Below, piece after piece: positions 33,659 through 42,118 of a stretch of 64,000 nt of DNA. Numbering within the stretch: position 1 is the stretch's first letter; each line of letters starts with the position of its first letter. The DNA is from an uncultured Sphaerochaeta sp. GTDB lineage: Bacteria; Spirochaetota; Spirochaetia; Sphaerochaetales; Sphaerochaetaceae. The stretch lies in NCBI RefSeq assembly GCF_963667405.1, contig NZ_OY763408.1, positions 2,255,757 through 2,319,756 on the forward strand, given 5' to 3'. Made by a program: the position numbers and the translations under genes. The notes beneath the pieces were generated by a model. That model had not been told where the DNA came from. It saw only the letters and a list, made by a program, of their open reading frames with translations, and did no database searches.

Positions 33659-34599
33659 ACTTCATAGTCAACATCCTGAGCCTGGGAATCCCCTTCTCCG
33701 TAGCCCTCCTGATCGCTTCCCTTGGGGAGATGTTCAACCAGCGCGCCGGTGTATTCAACCTTGGCTGCGAAGGCATCATGGCAATGGGAGCCTTCCTTGG
33801 CATGCTCGTTCCCTACAGTATCGGACAGGGTGGTCCCACCCCGGGCATCTACAACGTCCTGGGTCTTGCGCTTGCCATGGGAGTGGGCGCACTGTTCGGC
33901 ATGCTCTTCGGCTTTGTCGTGGTCACCTTCCGAGCCCCCCAAGGCATTGCAGGCATCGGACTGCAGATGTTTGGTGTCGGAACGGCCGGAACCCTGTTCC
34001 GTCACTTTGTCGGCGGCACCCAGTCTGTACCCGGCATCGACAACCTGCCTATTCCCGGTCTCTCAAAGATCCCCATCCTCGGGCCGATCTTTTTCTCGCA
34101 CAACATCCTGGTCTATCTTGCCTTCCTCTTCGTTCCCACCGCGTGGTACATCCTCTTCAAGACCCCCTGGGGCCTGAGGGTGCGTGCTGTGGGCACCAAC
34201 CCCCGTGCTGCCGACTCCATCGGCATCCAGGTAAACAGGGTACGCTATCAGGCGTTGGCAGTCGGAGGAGCTCTGGCAGGTCTTGCCGGAGCATACCTCA
34301 GTCTCTGCCAGGCCAAGATGTTCAGTGACGAGATCATTGCAGGACGCGGTTTCATCGCAGTCGCCTTGGTCTACTTCGGCCACTGGCATCCGGTGAAGAT
34401 CATGGGAGGGGCACTGCTCTTCAGCCTGGCTCAAGCGTTGCAGCTTGCCATCCAGGGACAAGGCATCAACTTCCCCTATGAGTTTGCCGTCATGCTTCCG
34501 TATGTCATGGTCATTGTCGTCCTTGCCTTCAGCAGGGAGAGCCAGCTCTTGGGCCCCACCGCCCTGGGCCAGCCCTTCAACAGGGAAAAGCGTATTTAG
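33655..34599 (+). CDS. Nucleoside ABC transporter permease 2
   Basis: The 314-residue product is the second BPD_transp_2 permease (YufQ/NupQ group). It shows MFNQRAGVFNLGCEGIMAMG near residue 27, TPWGLRVRAVGTNPRAADS and IAGRGFIAVALVYFGHWHP. It forms the heterodimeric channel with its neighbour. It is the last gene of the operon, followed by a long inverted repeat. Confidence 0.9.
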   Translation: MNFIVNILSLGIPFSVALLIASLGEMFNQRAGVFNLGCEGIMAMGAFLGMLVPYSIGQGGPTPGIYNVLGLALAMGVGALFGMLFGFVVVTFRAPQGIAGIGLQMFGVGTAGTLFRHFVGGTQSVPGIDNLPIPGLSKIPILGPIFFSHNILVYLAFLFVPTAWYILFKTPWGLRVRAVGTNPRAADSIGIQVNRVRYQALAVGGALAGLAGAYLSLCQAKMFSDEIIAGRGFIAVALVYFGHWHPVKIMGGALLFSLAQALQLAIQGQGINFPYEFAVMLPYVMVIVVLAFSRESQLLGPTALGQPFNREKRI

Positions 34600-34609
34600 G
34601 CTTTTGGAA

Positions 34610-34646
34610 CACAGGCAGGGGAATTTGTTGCATTTTCCTGCCTGTG
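34610..34646 (+). terminator. Inverted repeat after the nucleoside transporter operon
   Basis: CACAGGCAGG (34610-34619) pairs with CCTGCCTGTG (34637-34646), extended by GGAA/TTCC with a bulge. No T-tract follows, so it may be a weak terminator or an mRNA end stabiliser. Confidence 0.5.
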
Positions 34647-34721
34647 CCTGCCACTCTGGTGGCGTCATCGAGTCAAATGCAACACGGAATGATGCAAAAA
34701 GCTTTATATTACAACAAGATA

Positions 34722-34750
34722 TTGACTTTTTGCATCCACTTTGAAATTAT
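34722..34750 (+). promoter_or_regulatory. Promoter and leader of the xanthine-dehydrogenase-like gene
   Basis: TTGACT (34722-34727), a 17-nt spacer and AATTAT (34745-34750). Just upstream lies AAATGCAACACGGAATGATGC (34674-34694), sharing TGCAACACG with two sites near the nucleoside transporter operon. The leader downstream has GTATCC/GGATAC (34777-34794) and GCTA/TAGC inverted repeats, but I match it to no known riboswitch. Confidence 0.5.
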
Positions 34751-34843
34751 GAGGATGGATAGCATCACAGACTGACGTATCCTTTCCTGGATACCGACGC
34801 TAAGCGGCTAGCACCTGTTCCCACTGCATTAAGGAGCACAGCT

Positions 34844-37411
34844 ATGTATGCATTCAGCGTAAATGGAAACCCCATCACCTATAACGAAAACGACAAGAAA
34901 CTGCTGAGGTTTCTCCGAGAAGATCTCAACCTCACCGGAACCAAGGACGGATGCAGCGAAGGAGCCTGCGGCACCTGCACAATCTTGGTTGATGGGGTGA
35001 AGATGAAAGCCTGTGCCATCCCTCTCTCCCGCCTGGAAGGCAAGTCTGTCATCACCATCGAAGGGCTGAGCCAGCGCGAGATGGATGTCTACTCCTACTG
35101 TTTTGCCGAAGCCGGGGCTGTGCAGTGCGGGTATTGCACACCGGGCATGATCATCAGCGCAAAGAGCCTGTTGGACAAGAACCTCAATCCGACCTTGGAG
35201 GAGGTACAGAAAGCGATCAAGGGCAACATATGCCGCTGTACCGGATACAAGAAAATTGAGGAAGCCATTCTTCTGGCTGCAGAGTTTTTCAGGGATCATT
35301 TGGAGGTTCCCCATCAGGAAGAAGAACCACGCCTCGACAAGCGCTACCAGCGGGTCGATGCCAAGGCAAAGGCCTTGGGACAGGGCCTGTATGCAGATGA
35401 CATCCGCATCCCCGGTTTGCTCCATGCAAAAGCTGTACGCTCAGCCTTTCCGAGGGCAAAGGTCCTGGACATCGACAGCAGTCTTGCTGAGAAACATCCG
35501 GACTTTGTGCATATCCTCACCAGTGACGACGTTCCACACAATATCATCGGCCACATCAAGCAGGATTGGCCGGTCTTCATCCCGGTAGGCAGCATCACCC
35601 GCTATACCGGCGATGCCATCTGCCTGGTGGTGGGGAAATCAGCGGAGACCATCGAGGAGCTGATCTCCTTGGTGAAGGTTTCCTATGAGGTTCTCCCTCC
35701 CGTCCTTACGATGGAAGCCGCACTCCAGGATACTGCTCCCAAGATTCATGAGGATGGCAACATCCTCAGCATTGAGCATATCAAGCGCGGAGATGTGGAT
35801 GAGGCACTCAAGCATGCCAAACATGTGATCAGGAAAACCTATTCCACCCCTTACACCGAACACGCATTCATGGAACCCGAGTGTGCGGTGGCTGTTCCCG
35901 AAGGAGAGGACGGGGTACTGGTGCATACCTCAGGCCAGTCCATCTACGACGAACAGCATGAGATCTGCCATATGCTTCAGTTGCCGCCTGAGAAGGTCCA
36001 CTGCCACAGTATGCTCGTCGGTGGAGGCTTCGGGGGAAAAGAGGACATGAGTGTGCAACACCACGCAGCCCTTGCTGCCTGGGTCCTCAAGCAACCGGTG
36101 AAGGTGAAGCTCAGCCGACAGGAGAGCCTTACCGTCCACCCGAAGCGTCATCCCATGGAAATCGACCTGACGACCGCATTTGATGATCAGGGTCACATCC
36201 TTGCCATGCGGGCCATCATTGATGCCAATACCGGTGCCTATGCCTCCTTGGGCGGACCGGTACTGCAGCGGGCTTGCACCCATGCATCAGGCCCCTACAA
36301 CTTCCAGAACTTTGAGGTGGTGGGAAGAGCAATCTACACCAATCTGGTTCCTGCAGGAGCGTTCCGCGGGTTTGGGGTCACCCAAAGTTGCTTCGCTGTG
36401 GAAGCAAACATGAACCTTGTTGCCGATACCCTGGGCCTGGACTACTACGAGATACGGAGGCTCAATGCGCTCAAACCCGGCGATACCATGCCCAACGGGC
36501 AGATCGCCAGCGAGGATACGGGTATCATCGAGTGTCTTGAGGCAGTCAAGGATGCCTATTACTCCAGCCCGAGGGCCGGTATTGCCTGCGGATTCAAGAA
36601 CAGCGGCCTGGGTGTCGGGTTTCCTGATACTGGACGCTGCATCCTCTCTGTTGAAAAGGGAAAGGTGCATATCCGAACCAGCGCAGCGTGTATGGGACAG
36701 GGCGTAGCTACGGTCTGCACCCAGATGCTTGGCCAGACATGCTCCCTGAAGGCCGACCAGATCATCGTCGAAGACCCCGATACCCGCAGAACCCCCGACT
36801 CGGGCACCAGCACGGCGAGCCGCCAGTCGGTCTTCACCGGAGAAGCGGTCAAGCGAGCATCCCTGCTTCTGAAAGACGCTCTCAAGACTGCATCCCTTGA
36901 GCAGTTGGAAGGGCGTGAGTTCAATGGGGAATACACCTCCATCACCGACCCGATCAACTCCAAGAAAGAGCACCCTGTCAGCCATGTCGCCTACAGCTAT
37001 TCGGCCCAGGTCGTCATCCTTGATGAGGAGGGCAAGTTGGAAAAGGTTGTCGCAGCATGCGACGTTGGACAAGTGGTGAATCACCAGGCCCTGACCGGCC
37101 AGGTTGAGGGAGGGGTGGTCATGGGCTTGGGCTATGGTCTGACCGAAGATTTCCCGATCAAGGACGGGCAGCTGGCTGTCCGGTACGGCACACTGGGCTT
37201 GCTCCGTTCCACCGATGTCCCTCCGATCGAGGTGAAGCTGGTCGAAGGACCGGGCAAGCATCCCATTGCCTATGGGGTAAAGGGCGTGGGAGAACTCACC
37301 ACCATTCCTACCGCTCCTTCCTGCCAGAATGCGTACTTCCGCTACGATGGAAACTTCCGCACCTCGTTGCCTCTTGAGGACACCGCATACCGGAAAAAGA
37401 AAAAGGCATAA
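34844..37411 (+). CDS. Fused Fe-S / molybdenum hydroxylase, xanthine dehydrogenase-like
   Basis: The product has 855 residues. Residues 1-75 form a plant-type [2Fe-2S] domain (DGCSEGACGTCTILVDG), and 80-155 a second (VQCGYCTPGMI, GNICRCTGYKK). From about 170 comes the molybdopterin domain, with GGGFGGKED, PAGAFRGFG, MGQGVATVC and the catalytic Glu in KGVGELTTIP. There is no FAD domain, so electrons must leave by another partner. The layout matches the single-chain aldehyde oxidoreductase (Mop) and the group called selenium-dependent xanthine dehydrogenase. Nearby nucleoside import and NUP genes favour purine hydroxylation. AAGGAG precedes the start. No in-frame TGA is seen. Confidence 0.85.
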   Translation: MYAFSVNGNPITYNENDKKLLRFLREDLNLTGTKDGCSEGACGTCTILVDGVKMKACAIPLSRLEGKSVITIEGLSQREMDVYSYCFAEAGAVQCGYCTPGMIISAKSLLDKNLNPTLEEVQKAIKGNICRCTGYKKIEEAILLAAEFFRDHLEVPHQEEEPRLDKRYQRVDAKAKALGQGLYADDIRIPGLLHAKAVRSAFPRAKVLDIDSSLAEKHPDFVHILTSDDVPHNIIGHIKQDWPVFIPVGSITRYTGDAICLVVGKSAETIEELISLVKVSYEVLPPVLTMEAALQDTAPKIHEDGNILSIEHIKRGDVDEALKHAKHVIRKTYSTPYTEHAFMEPECAVAVPEGEDGVLVHTSGQSIYDEQHEICHMLQLPPEKVHCHSMLVGGGFGGKEDMSVQHHAALAAWVLKQPVKVKLSRQESLTVHPKRHPMEIDLTTAFDDQGHILAMRAIIDANTGAYASLGGPVLQRACTHASGPYNFQNFEVVGRAIYTNLVPAGAFRGFGVTQSCFAVEANMNLVADTLGLDYYEIRRLNALKPGDTMPNGQIASEDTGIIECLEAVKDAYYSSPRAGIACGFKNSGLGVGFPDTGRCILSVEKGKVHIRTSAACMGQGVATVCTQMLGQTCSLKADQIIVEDPDTRRTPDSGTSTASRQSVFTGEAVKRASLLLKDALKTASLEQLEGREFNGEYTSITDPINSKKEHPVSHVAYSYSAQVVILDEEGKLEKVVAACDVGQVVNHQALTGQVEGGVVMGLGYGLTEDFPIKDGQLAVRYGTLGLLRSTDVPPIEVKLVEGPGKHPIAYGVKGVGELTTIPTAPSCQNAYFRYDGNFRTSLPLEDTAYRKKKKA

Positions 37412-37429
37412 GATAAGGAGACCGGAGAA

Positions 37430-38074
37430 ATGGAACGCGAACCGGAAAGCACTGCTCTCTTCAACCGCATTTCCCCAATCTACGGTCTCTTCTTTGCGTA
37501 TCAGAAAAAACGGTATGCAGCAACTCTCGAGCAGATGCACCATCTGCTTGGCAGTCGCATCCTTGATGTAGGATGCGGCACCGGAGCCTTGTGCAGCGCC
37601 CTTGCAGACCGCAAGCTTGAGGTGACCGGCGTGGAACCTGCCGTTCGCATGCTCGAGGTTGCGAGAAAGAAAACCAAGGGCCAGACGATCACCTTCATCC
37701 AAGCCGATGCCACCAACCGGTTGCCATTCGAAGACAAGCAATTTGACATTTCCATTGCCAGCTATGTTGCCCATGGGATGGAACAGAAGAAGCGCTTTGC
37801 GCTCTATCACGAGATGAGCCGGGTAACCGGATCCCGGGTCATCATTCATGACTACAACGCAAACAGGAACCCATTCACCAGCCTCATCGAGTACCTTGAG
37901 CGTGGCGATTACTTCCACTTCATCAAACATGCACAGACGGAGATGCAGGAGTGCACCAACGAGCTGAGACGTTGCTTCTCACAGGTGGAGGTACTGCAAG
38001 TCGGGAAGCGGGCCAACTGGTATATCTGCACCCCAAATCCAAAACCAACGGATACCGACCCATCCAAACCTTGA
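37430..38074 (+). CDS. Class I SAM-dependent methyltransferase
   Basis: The 214-residue product has the SAM-binding motif ILDVGCGTGALCSAL near residue 43, then EVTGVEPAVRMLEVA and FIQADATNRLPFEDKQFD. This is the UbiE/Methyltransf_11 layout. The substrate is unknown. It starts 18 nt after the preceding gene with AAGGAG upstream and is probably cotranscribed with the molybdoenzyme gene, but a functional link is not evident. Confidence 0.85.
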   Translation: MEREPESTALFNRISPIYGLFFAYQKKRYAATLEQMHHLLGSRILDVGCGTGALCSALADRKLEVTGVEPAVRMLEVARKKTKGQTITFIQADATNRLPFEDKQFDISIASYVAHGMEQKKRFALYHEMSRVTGSRVIIHDYNANRNPFTSLIEYLERGDYFHFIKHAQTEMQECTNELRRCFSQVEVLQVGKRANWYICTPNPKPTDTDPSKP

Positions 38075-38153
38075 AAAGCTCGCATCATTGTGCATGAATG
38101 GAGAGGAACAGCAGATGATTCTGTTCCATACTCCATCATGAGGTCAGACAAGA

Positions 38154-38999
38154 ATGCAATGGATCGAACGGCTCAATGAGGCACTCATCTACATCGAGAA
38201 CCATCTGGATGGGGAACTATCCTATGAGAAAGCGGCCCGGTTGGCAAACTGCTCAACCTACCACTTCCAAAGGATGTTCACCTATGTGGCGGGTCTCCCG
38301 CTGGGCGAGTACATCAGACGAAGGAAACTCACCAAGGCAGCCCTTGAACTGCAGCAGGGCAGCAAGGTCTTGGACGTAGCTCTTCGGTATGGCTACGACT
38401 CCCCCACTTCGTTCAACCGAGCGTTTCAGGCCGTTCACGGCCTCACGCCTTCGGATGCAAAGAAGGAAGGGGCAGTGCTCAAGGCGTTTCCCAAGATAAG
38501 CTTCAGTCTGACCATCAAAGGAGATCAGGAAATGGAGTATCGGATTGAACGCAAGGAAGCGTTTCGCGTGGTGGGCGTAAGCCGTACGATCAGCAAGGAC
38601 ATGGAGGAGAGCATGCGTGTTGTGCCTCTCTTCTGGGCTGAGAAAGCCAAGGATGGCACGATAGCGAAGCTTTGCAGCTACCTGAAGGAAGGAGATGGGC
38701 TTTTCGGCCTGTGCACCAACACCGACGAGTTGGATCATTGGACCTATACCATCGGCATCGCAAAGGACGACGTGGAGCTGGAAGGAATGGAGAGCCAGAT
38801 GGTAGGCCCTTCCCTCTGGGCAATCTTTCCCGGTAGAGGGCCCATGCCCCAGACCATCCAGGAGGTGGAGAGGCGGATCATCACCGAATGGCTCCCCACC
38901 AGCGGCTATGAGTTTGCCGAAGGCGTGGATATCGAGGTCTACCTCGACAACGATCCGACCAACCAGAGCTTTGAAGTCTGGATGCCGATCAAGCAGTAA
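38154..38999 (+). CDS. AraC-family regulator with GyrI-like effector domain
   Basis: The product has 281 residues. The N-terminal AraC DNA-binding domain (1-105) has two HTH units: LSYEKAARLANCSTYHFQRMF and VLDVALRYGYDSPTSFNRAF. A GyrI-like small-molecule-binding domain follows (about 125-281). It starts YRIERKEAFRVVGVSRTIS, and WTYTIGIAKDD and YEFAEGVDIEVYLDND come later. This is the Rob/multidrug-sensing type that binds hydrophobic ligands. No target gene is obvious. A GGAACAG/CTGTTCC inverted repeat (38104-38128) upstream may be an operator. It ends before a hairpin. Confidence 0.88.
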   Translation: MQWIERLNEALIYIENHLDGELSYEKAARLANCSTYHFQRMFTYVAGLPLGEYIRRRKLTKAALELQQGSKVLDVALRYGYDSPTSFNRAFQAVHGLTPSDAKKEGAVLKAFPKISFSLTIKGDQEMEYRIERKEAFRVVGVSRTISKDMEESMRVVPLFWAEKAKDGTIAKLCSYLKEGDGLFGLCTNTDELDHWTYTIGIAKDDVELEGMESQMVGPSLWAIFPGRGPMPQTIQEVERRIITEWLPTSGYEFAEGVDIEVYLDNDPTNQSFEVWMPIKQ

Positions 39000-39012
39000 A
39001 CCAAGTCCCAAC

Positions 39013-39043
39013 GAAGGAGGGGGACGGCAAGTCCCCTTCCTTC
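39013..39043 (+). terminator. Hairpin after the AraC-type gene
   Basis: GAAGGAGGGGGAC and GTCCCCTTCCTTC pair around a 5-nt loop with one bulge. There is no T-tract. Confidence 0.55.
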
Positions 39044-39109
39044 ACCAATGTATTGGAACCACTGCCAAAAACCATAGGAATCATCAGACCATAGTGGTAT
39101 GCTTATGCC

Positions 39110-40426
39110 ATGCTATTGACCAACACCCGATACTTGGATGAAACCTTTCATCTCAAGTCTGCTGACATCAGGATCAGCGGTACCAAGATAGGAATGATTG
39201 AGCTACATCTTGAACCGGCTGAGGGAGAAGAGGTGTTTGACTGCTCCTCCTACCTTCTCTACCCCGGTCTCATCGATGCACACGTGCACACACCCGATAC
39301 ACTGCTTCGTGGGCTCTTTTGCGACAAGAGCCTCCACCAATGGTGTGACGAAAGTGAGCAAGGCCGCCTTCAGCAACGGCTCTTCGACTATCTGGACGGG
39401 TCGGTTCCAACCGATGCATTCAGAACGCTCGTGCAGTATGCGTACCTGCGCTATCTCAAGAGCGGGGTGATTTGCATAGTCGAGACAGGGCAGGCTGATT
39501 CCTCCTGCCAAACACTGGAAAACACTGCACAACAGGCAGGAATGAAAGCACTGCTGGATTGGTACGATGAGATACCCGGAGGAAGCAACCGTTCAGATAC
39601 CATCGTACGAGGCACTCACCTACCGGAAGAGGAAGAACTGGACCAAGCCGGGTTGGAAGCCGCAAAAGAGCGTGTTGCTGCAGGACAGGGGCCGCTGATG
39701 ACACACTGTCTGGAAACTACGTTCCGCAGGCAGGAAGCACTCAGGAAATTCGGCATCTCCACCGTGAAGCTACTTGATCGTGAAGGATTGCTCGGCAAGG
39801 ATACCCTCCTCTTCCATTGCATCGAAACCGATGAGGAGGACAAGCAGTTGCTGTGTGAAAGCCAAGCATATCTGGTGCACTGCCCTGTCTCAAACCAACT
39901 GTGCAGTGAAGGCACCATGGCACTTGGTCAGTTGCTCCAAGGGGGTGCACGCATCGGTTTGGGTACCGATTTCCTCACCCATGACATCTGGGAAGTGATG
40001 CGAACCACGTACCGTGAGCTGAAGATGGACAGCCATCCCGAACGCTGGAAGGCAGAGCATGTCTGGAAGTTGGCAACCACAAGCCCCGCTCCCCAGCTCT
40101 ACCAGGGATCCATCGAGGTGGGGAACAGCGCTGACCTGCTTTTCATCGAAGACTCGCTCTCTCTCTCACCCTTGGTGGAACTGCCCACGTTCTCCAACGT
40201 GGCTTTCAATACCCTGACCTTTACCAGAAGTGAGCACATCAGGGAGGTGATGGTCAACGGCAAGTGGGTGATCAGGCAAGGCAAAAGTGTACTGCTTGAT
40301 GAACAGGAGATTGAAACAACCTACCGGTCACTCCTGGCAGAGATCTTCTCCAACCAGCTCCTCCATGCGCGAGAGCGCCAGATCGATCGATCGGATCCTG
40401 CGTACCAACAGCGTATGTTGACTTGA
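39110..40426 (+). CDS. Amidohydrolase, deaminase/chlorohydrolase type
   Basis: The 438-residue product is of the TrzA/AtzF/SsnA branch of metal-dependent hydrolases. The metal site is visible: HVHTPDTLLRG (His-x-His), THCLETTFRR, LLFHCIETDEED and GTDFLTHD (Asp, usually followed by ND). These enzymes deaminate purines, pyrimidines or S-adenosylhomocysteine, or open hydantoins. In this purine-rich district guanine deaminase or a related activity is possible, not shown. TATGCT (39098-39103) ends 6 nt before the ATG and no ribosome site is seen, suggesting a leaderless mRNA. Its last 99 nt overlap the convergent gene at 40328. Confidence 0.85.
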   Translation: MLLTNTRYLDETFHLKSADIRISGTKIGMIELHLEPAEGEEVFDCSSYLLYPGLIDAHVHTPDTLLRGLFCDKSLHQWCDESEQGRLQQRLFDYLDGSVPTDAFRTLVQYAYLRYLKSGVICIVETGQADSSCQTLENTAQQAGMKALLDWYDEIPGGSNRSDTIVRGTHLPEEEELDQAGLEAAKERVAAGQGPLMTHCLETTFRRQEALRKFGISTVKLLDREGLLGKDTLLFHCIETDEEDKQLLCESQAYLVHCPVSNQLCSEGTMALGQLLQGGARIGLGTDFLTHDIWEVMRTTYRELKMDSHPERWKAEHVWKLATTSPAPQLYQGSIEVGNSADLLFIEDSLSLSPLVELPTFSNVAFNTLTFTRSEHIREVMVNGKWVIRQGKSVLLDEQEIETTYRSLLAEIFSNQLLHARERQIDRSDPAYQQRMLT

Positions 40427-40690
40427 GTTGTCCGCGAATTTCGTTTGCATCCGGAAAAGTGAGGGAAGCAGGGAGAGAAGCACCTTCTGTGCCTCTTTCA
40501 TGTGTGCTTTGGTGAACCCGGAAAGATCCTCTTCAGCCACCACCGCATAGGCAATGCGCATCGCCTCGAGCCGGGCTGCCGTTACAGGGGCATGCAAGCC
40601 ACGCGACATCTGGCTCTGATGAGCCTTCTCCAGCTTGCGGATTGTGGACCGGAGAGAGGTGAGTGCTTCTTCCTTGCGCGTTTCATCCAT
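40328..40690 (-). CDS. Unrecognised small helical protein
   Basis: The product has 120 residues, mostly predicted helix, rich in Leu, Arg and Ala (EEALTSLRSTIRKLEKAHQSQ, AARLEAMRIAYAVVAEEDL), with no signal peptide, membrane helix or known motif. Support for a real gene is a TTGCCT-17-TACCCT promoter whose -10 ends 5 nt before the ATG, and the protein-like composition. It overlaps the 3' end of the convergent amidohydrolase gene by 99 nt, which is long for bacteria. Function unknown. Confidence 0.6.
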   Translation of the reverse strand: MDETRKEEALTSLRSTIRKLEKAHQSQMSRGLHAPVTAARLEAMRIAYAVVAEEDLSGFTKAHMKEAQKVLLSLLPSLFRMQTKFADNSSQHTLLVRRIRSIDLALSRMEELVGEDLCQE

Positions 40691-40695
40691 ACCCT

Positions 40696-40724
40696 AGGGT
40701 AGAGGATTCTTGCACCTGAGGCAA
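40696..40724 (-). promoter_or_regulatory. Promoter of the small helical protein gene
   Basis: On the minus strand TTGCCT (40719-40724), a 17-nt spacer and TACCCT (40696-40701), immediately before the start codon at 40690. Confidence 0.5.
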
Positions 40725-40741
40725 TCAGCAGCAGCGAAAGG

Positions 40742-40768
40742 AGGCCGGCCCCCGAAGGAAGCCGGCCT
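40742..40768 (-). terminator. Hairpin after the NUP-family gene
   Basis: AGGCCGGC (40742-40749) and GCCGGCCT (40761-40768) form a perfect 8-bp GC stem, followed on the minus strand by CCTTTC. Confidence 0.6.
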
Positions 40769-40800
40769 ACCATTCCCATCACTTCTCGATGATTGGATGC

Positions 40801-41805
40801 TCATTGGTTTCTGGGCGTGGAGGGACCATAGGCATCCCAGTTCCCCGCCAAGGTGTTGATGATCTTCGAAGCAACGGCAAAACCGTTCTTCATCCCCATG
40901 GAGAAGGCGCCCGAGGATGCATCAAGGCTCTCAAGTACCGTCTGCGTCGGATACGGCTGGTCATAGTTGACCACGTCACGTACCACGATGAGGCGATCGA
41001 GCTTGTCAGCGTTCATGGCAGCCACACCAAAGGCATTGTCTTCCATCTGCGTGACCATGTAGGTTCCTGCCCCATAGGCCTGGGTCACGACATCGGCATG
41101 CAGCGAAGAACCCTTCCCATGCCAGTAACTGTCACCGGTCACCGATACACCCATCTGCACGCTGGGCTTCTCCTGTGCTTCAGCAGATCCATAGTTGGCA
41201 CGGTAGGCCTGGGCGGCCTTGTCGTCAAACAGCACTGTATTTTTCGTGAGCGCATAGGCCCAATCTGCAAGCTCCTTGTTGAGCTTGATATAGCCAGATC
41301 GGTCATAGCCAGAGGAGCGCAGGAACAGCGAGGAAGAACCCTCCGGATTGTCACGCTCCTTCCATGCATGACCAAGTTCAAAATCCACCAGCTCATCGGC
41401 AATGACCACATCGCCGAGCGTACCGCGCTCAGGACTCATTCCGGCGCATCCGCTGATCACAATGTAGGTTTGGGAAAAATCGAACCGCGGATCGCCGAGA
41501 ATGGTGGTCAGCGTTGCACTGGCCTGTGCCTTGCCCATGCCGGCGACGGCTCCTGCAATCCCCTCTTCGTTGACATAGAGGGTCAGTGGCAGGGAATTGA
41601 GCTCGTAGGAGGCTGCTCCGTCGAAGTACGCTTCATAGAAGTGCTGGAACTCCCCGGCGAAATCCCCTTTGTTCTCCCCCACCTCGAACATGCCCAGGAC
41701 AAGCACCTTCACTTCCTGCTTCTCCGCAACCGGCTGGGCAGAAAGGGCGACAAGCGCTGCAAGTAGGAGCGTTGCAACCATCAGCAAACGATTCATGTGT
41801 TTCAT
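40801..41805 (-). CDS. NUP-family (purine nucleoside permease-like) secreted protein
   Basis: The product has 334 residues. A signal peptide (MKHMNRLLMVATLLLAALVALSA) precedes a nucleoside-phosphorylase-like fold with KVLVLGMFEVGENKGDFAGE, TYIVISGCAGMSPERGTLGDVVIADELVD, SVQMGVSVTGDSYWHGK and VTQMEDNAFGVAAM. This fits the NUP family (PF06516) of nucleoside transport/phosphorolysis proteins. It would act in the periplasm or at the surface on purine nucleosides. The ATG at 41805 begins the signal peptide with GGGG upstream; the frame is open back to 41910 but that part reads through the promoter region. It fits with the nucleoside importer at 29927. Confidence 0.85.
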   Translation of the reverse strand: MKHMNRLLMVATLLLAALVALSAQPVAEKQEVKVLVLGMFEVGENKGDFAGEFQHFYEAYFDGAASYELNSLPLTLYVNEEGIAGAVAGMGKAQASATLTTILGDPRFDFSQTYIVISGCAGMSPERGTLGDVVIADELVDFELGHAWKERDNPEGSSSLFLRSSGYDRSGYIKLNKELADWAYALTKNTVLFDDKAAQAYRANYGSAEAQEKPSVQMGVSVTGDSYWHGKGSSLHADVVTQAYGAGTYMVTQMEDNAFGVAAMNADKLDRLIVVRDVVNYDQPYPTQTVLESLDASSGAFSMGMKNGFAVASKIINTLAGNWDAYGPSTPRNQ

Positions 41806-42050
41806 TGGTAACCCCACATTGATAAGATGGGCCATAGCGTACGAAAAGAGAACGCAACAGTGCAAGGGGTTTTGAAACAATTCTTTTCGATTTTTGTTGC
41901 AATTTCTCAAAATTGTGCTTCATGCATCTGCCTTCTTGTGCAATTTATATGAAATCCTCTGCACTTCTTACGCAAAAATGCACATAGTACGGTCCAATTG
42001 CACACATGAGCAAAAAAGGAAATGTGTACCAACTTTCTTTTATTAACACT

Positions 42051-42100
42051 TTGACATTTTTTGTATTTGTGTTAGATTATGTGCAAGGTCTGTCTTGCAC
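42051..42100 (+). promoter_or_regulatory. Promoter with palindrome at the transcript start
   Basis: TTGACA (42051-42056), 16 nt, then TAGATT (42073-42078). GTGCAAG (42081-42087) and CTTGCAC (42094-42100) form a perfect 7-bp inverted repeat with a 6-nt centre straddling the likely start of transcription. It may be a repressor site or, in RNA, a hairpin just before the ribosome site AAGGA. Confidence 0.6.
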
Positions 42101-42118
42101 GACCCCAAGGAATACACC

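Noticed and set aside
34777..34794. GTATCC-N6-GGATAC as a second site for the GntR regulator at 20318
   Set aside because: Half sites resemble the 20229 dyad, but the centre spacing differs by one base and the site is inside the transcribed leader of an unrelated gene.
36287..37930. A 547-codon open frame on the minus strand
   Set aside because: Antisense to the molybdenum hydroxylase and methyltransferase genes, both of which are well supported; no ribosome site or recognisable motif.
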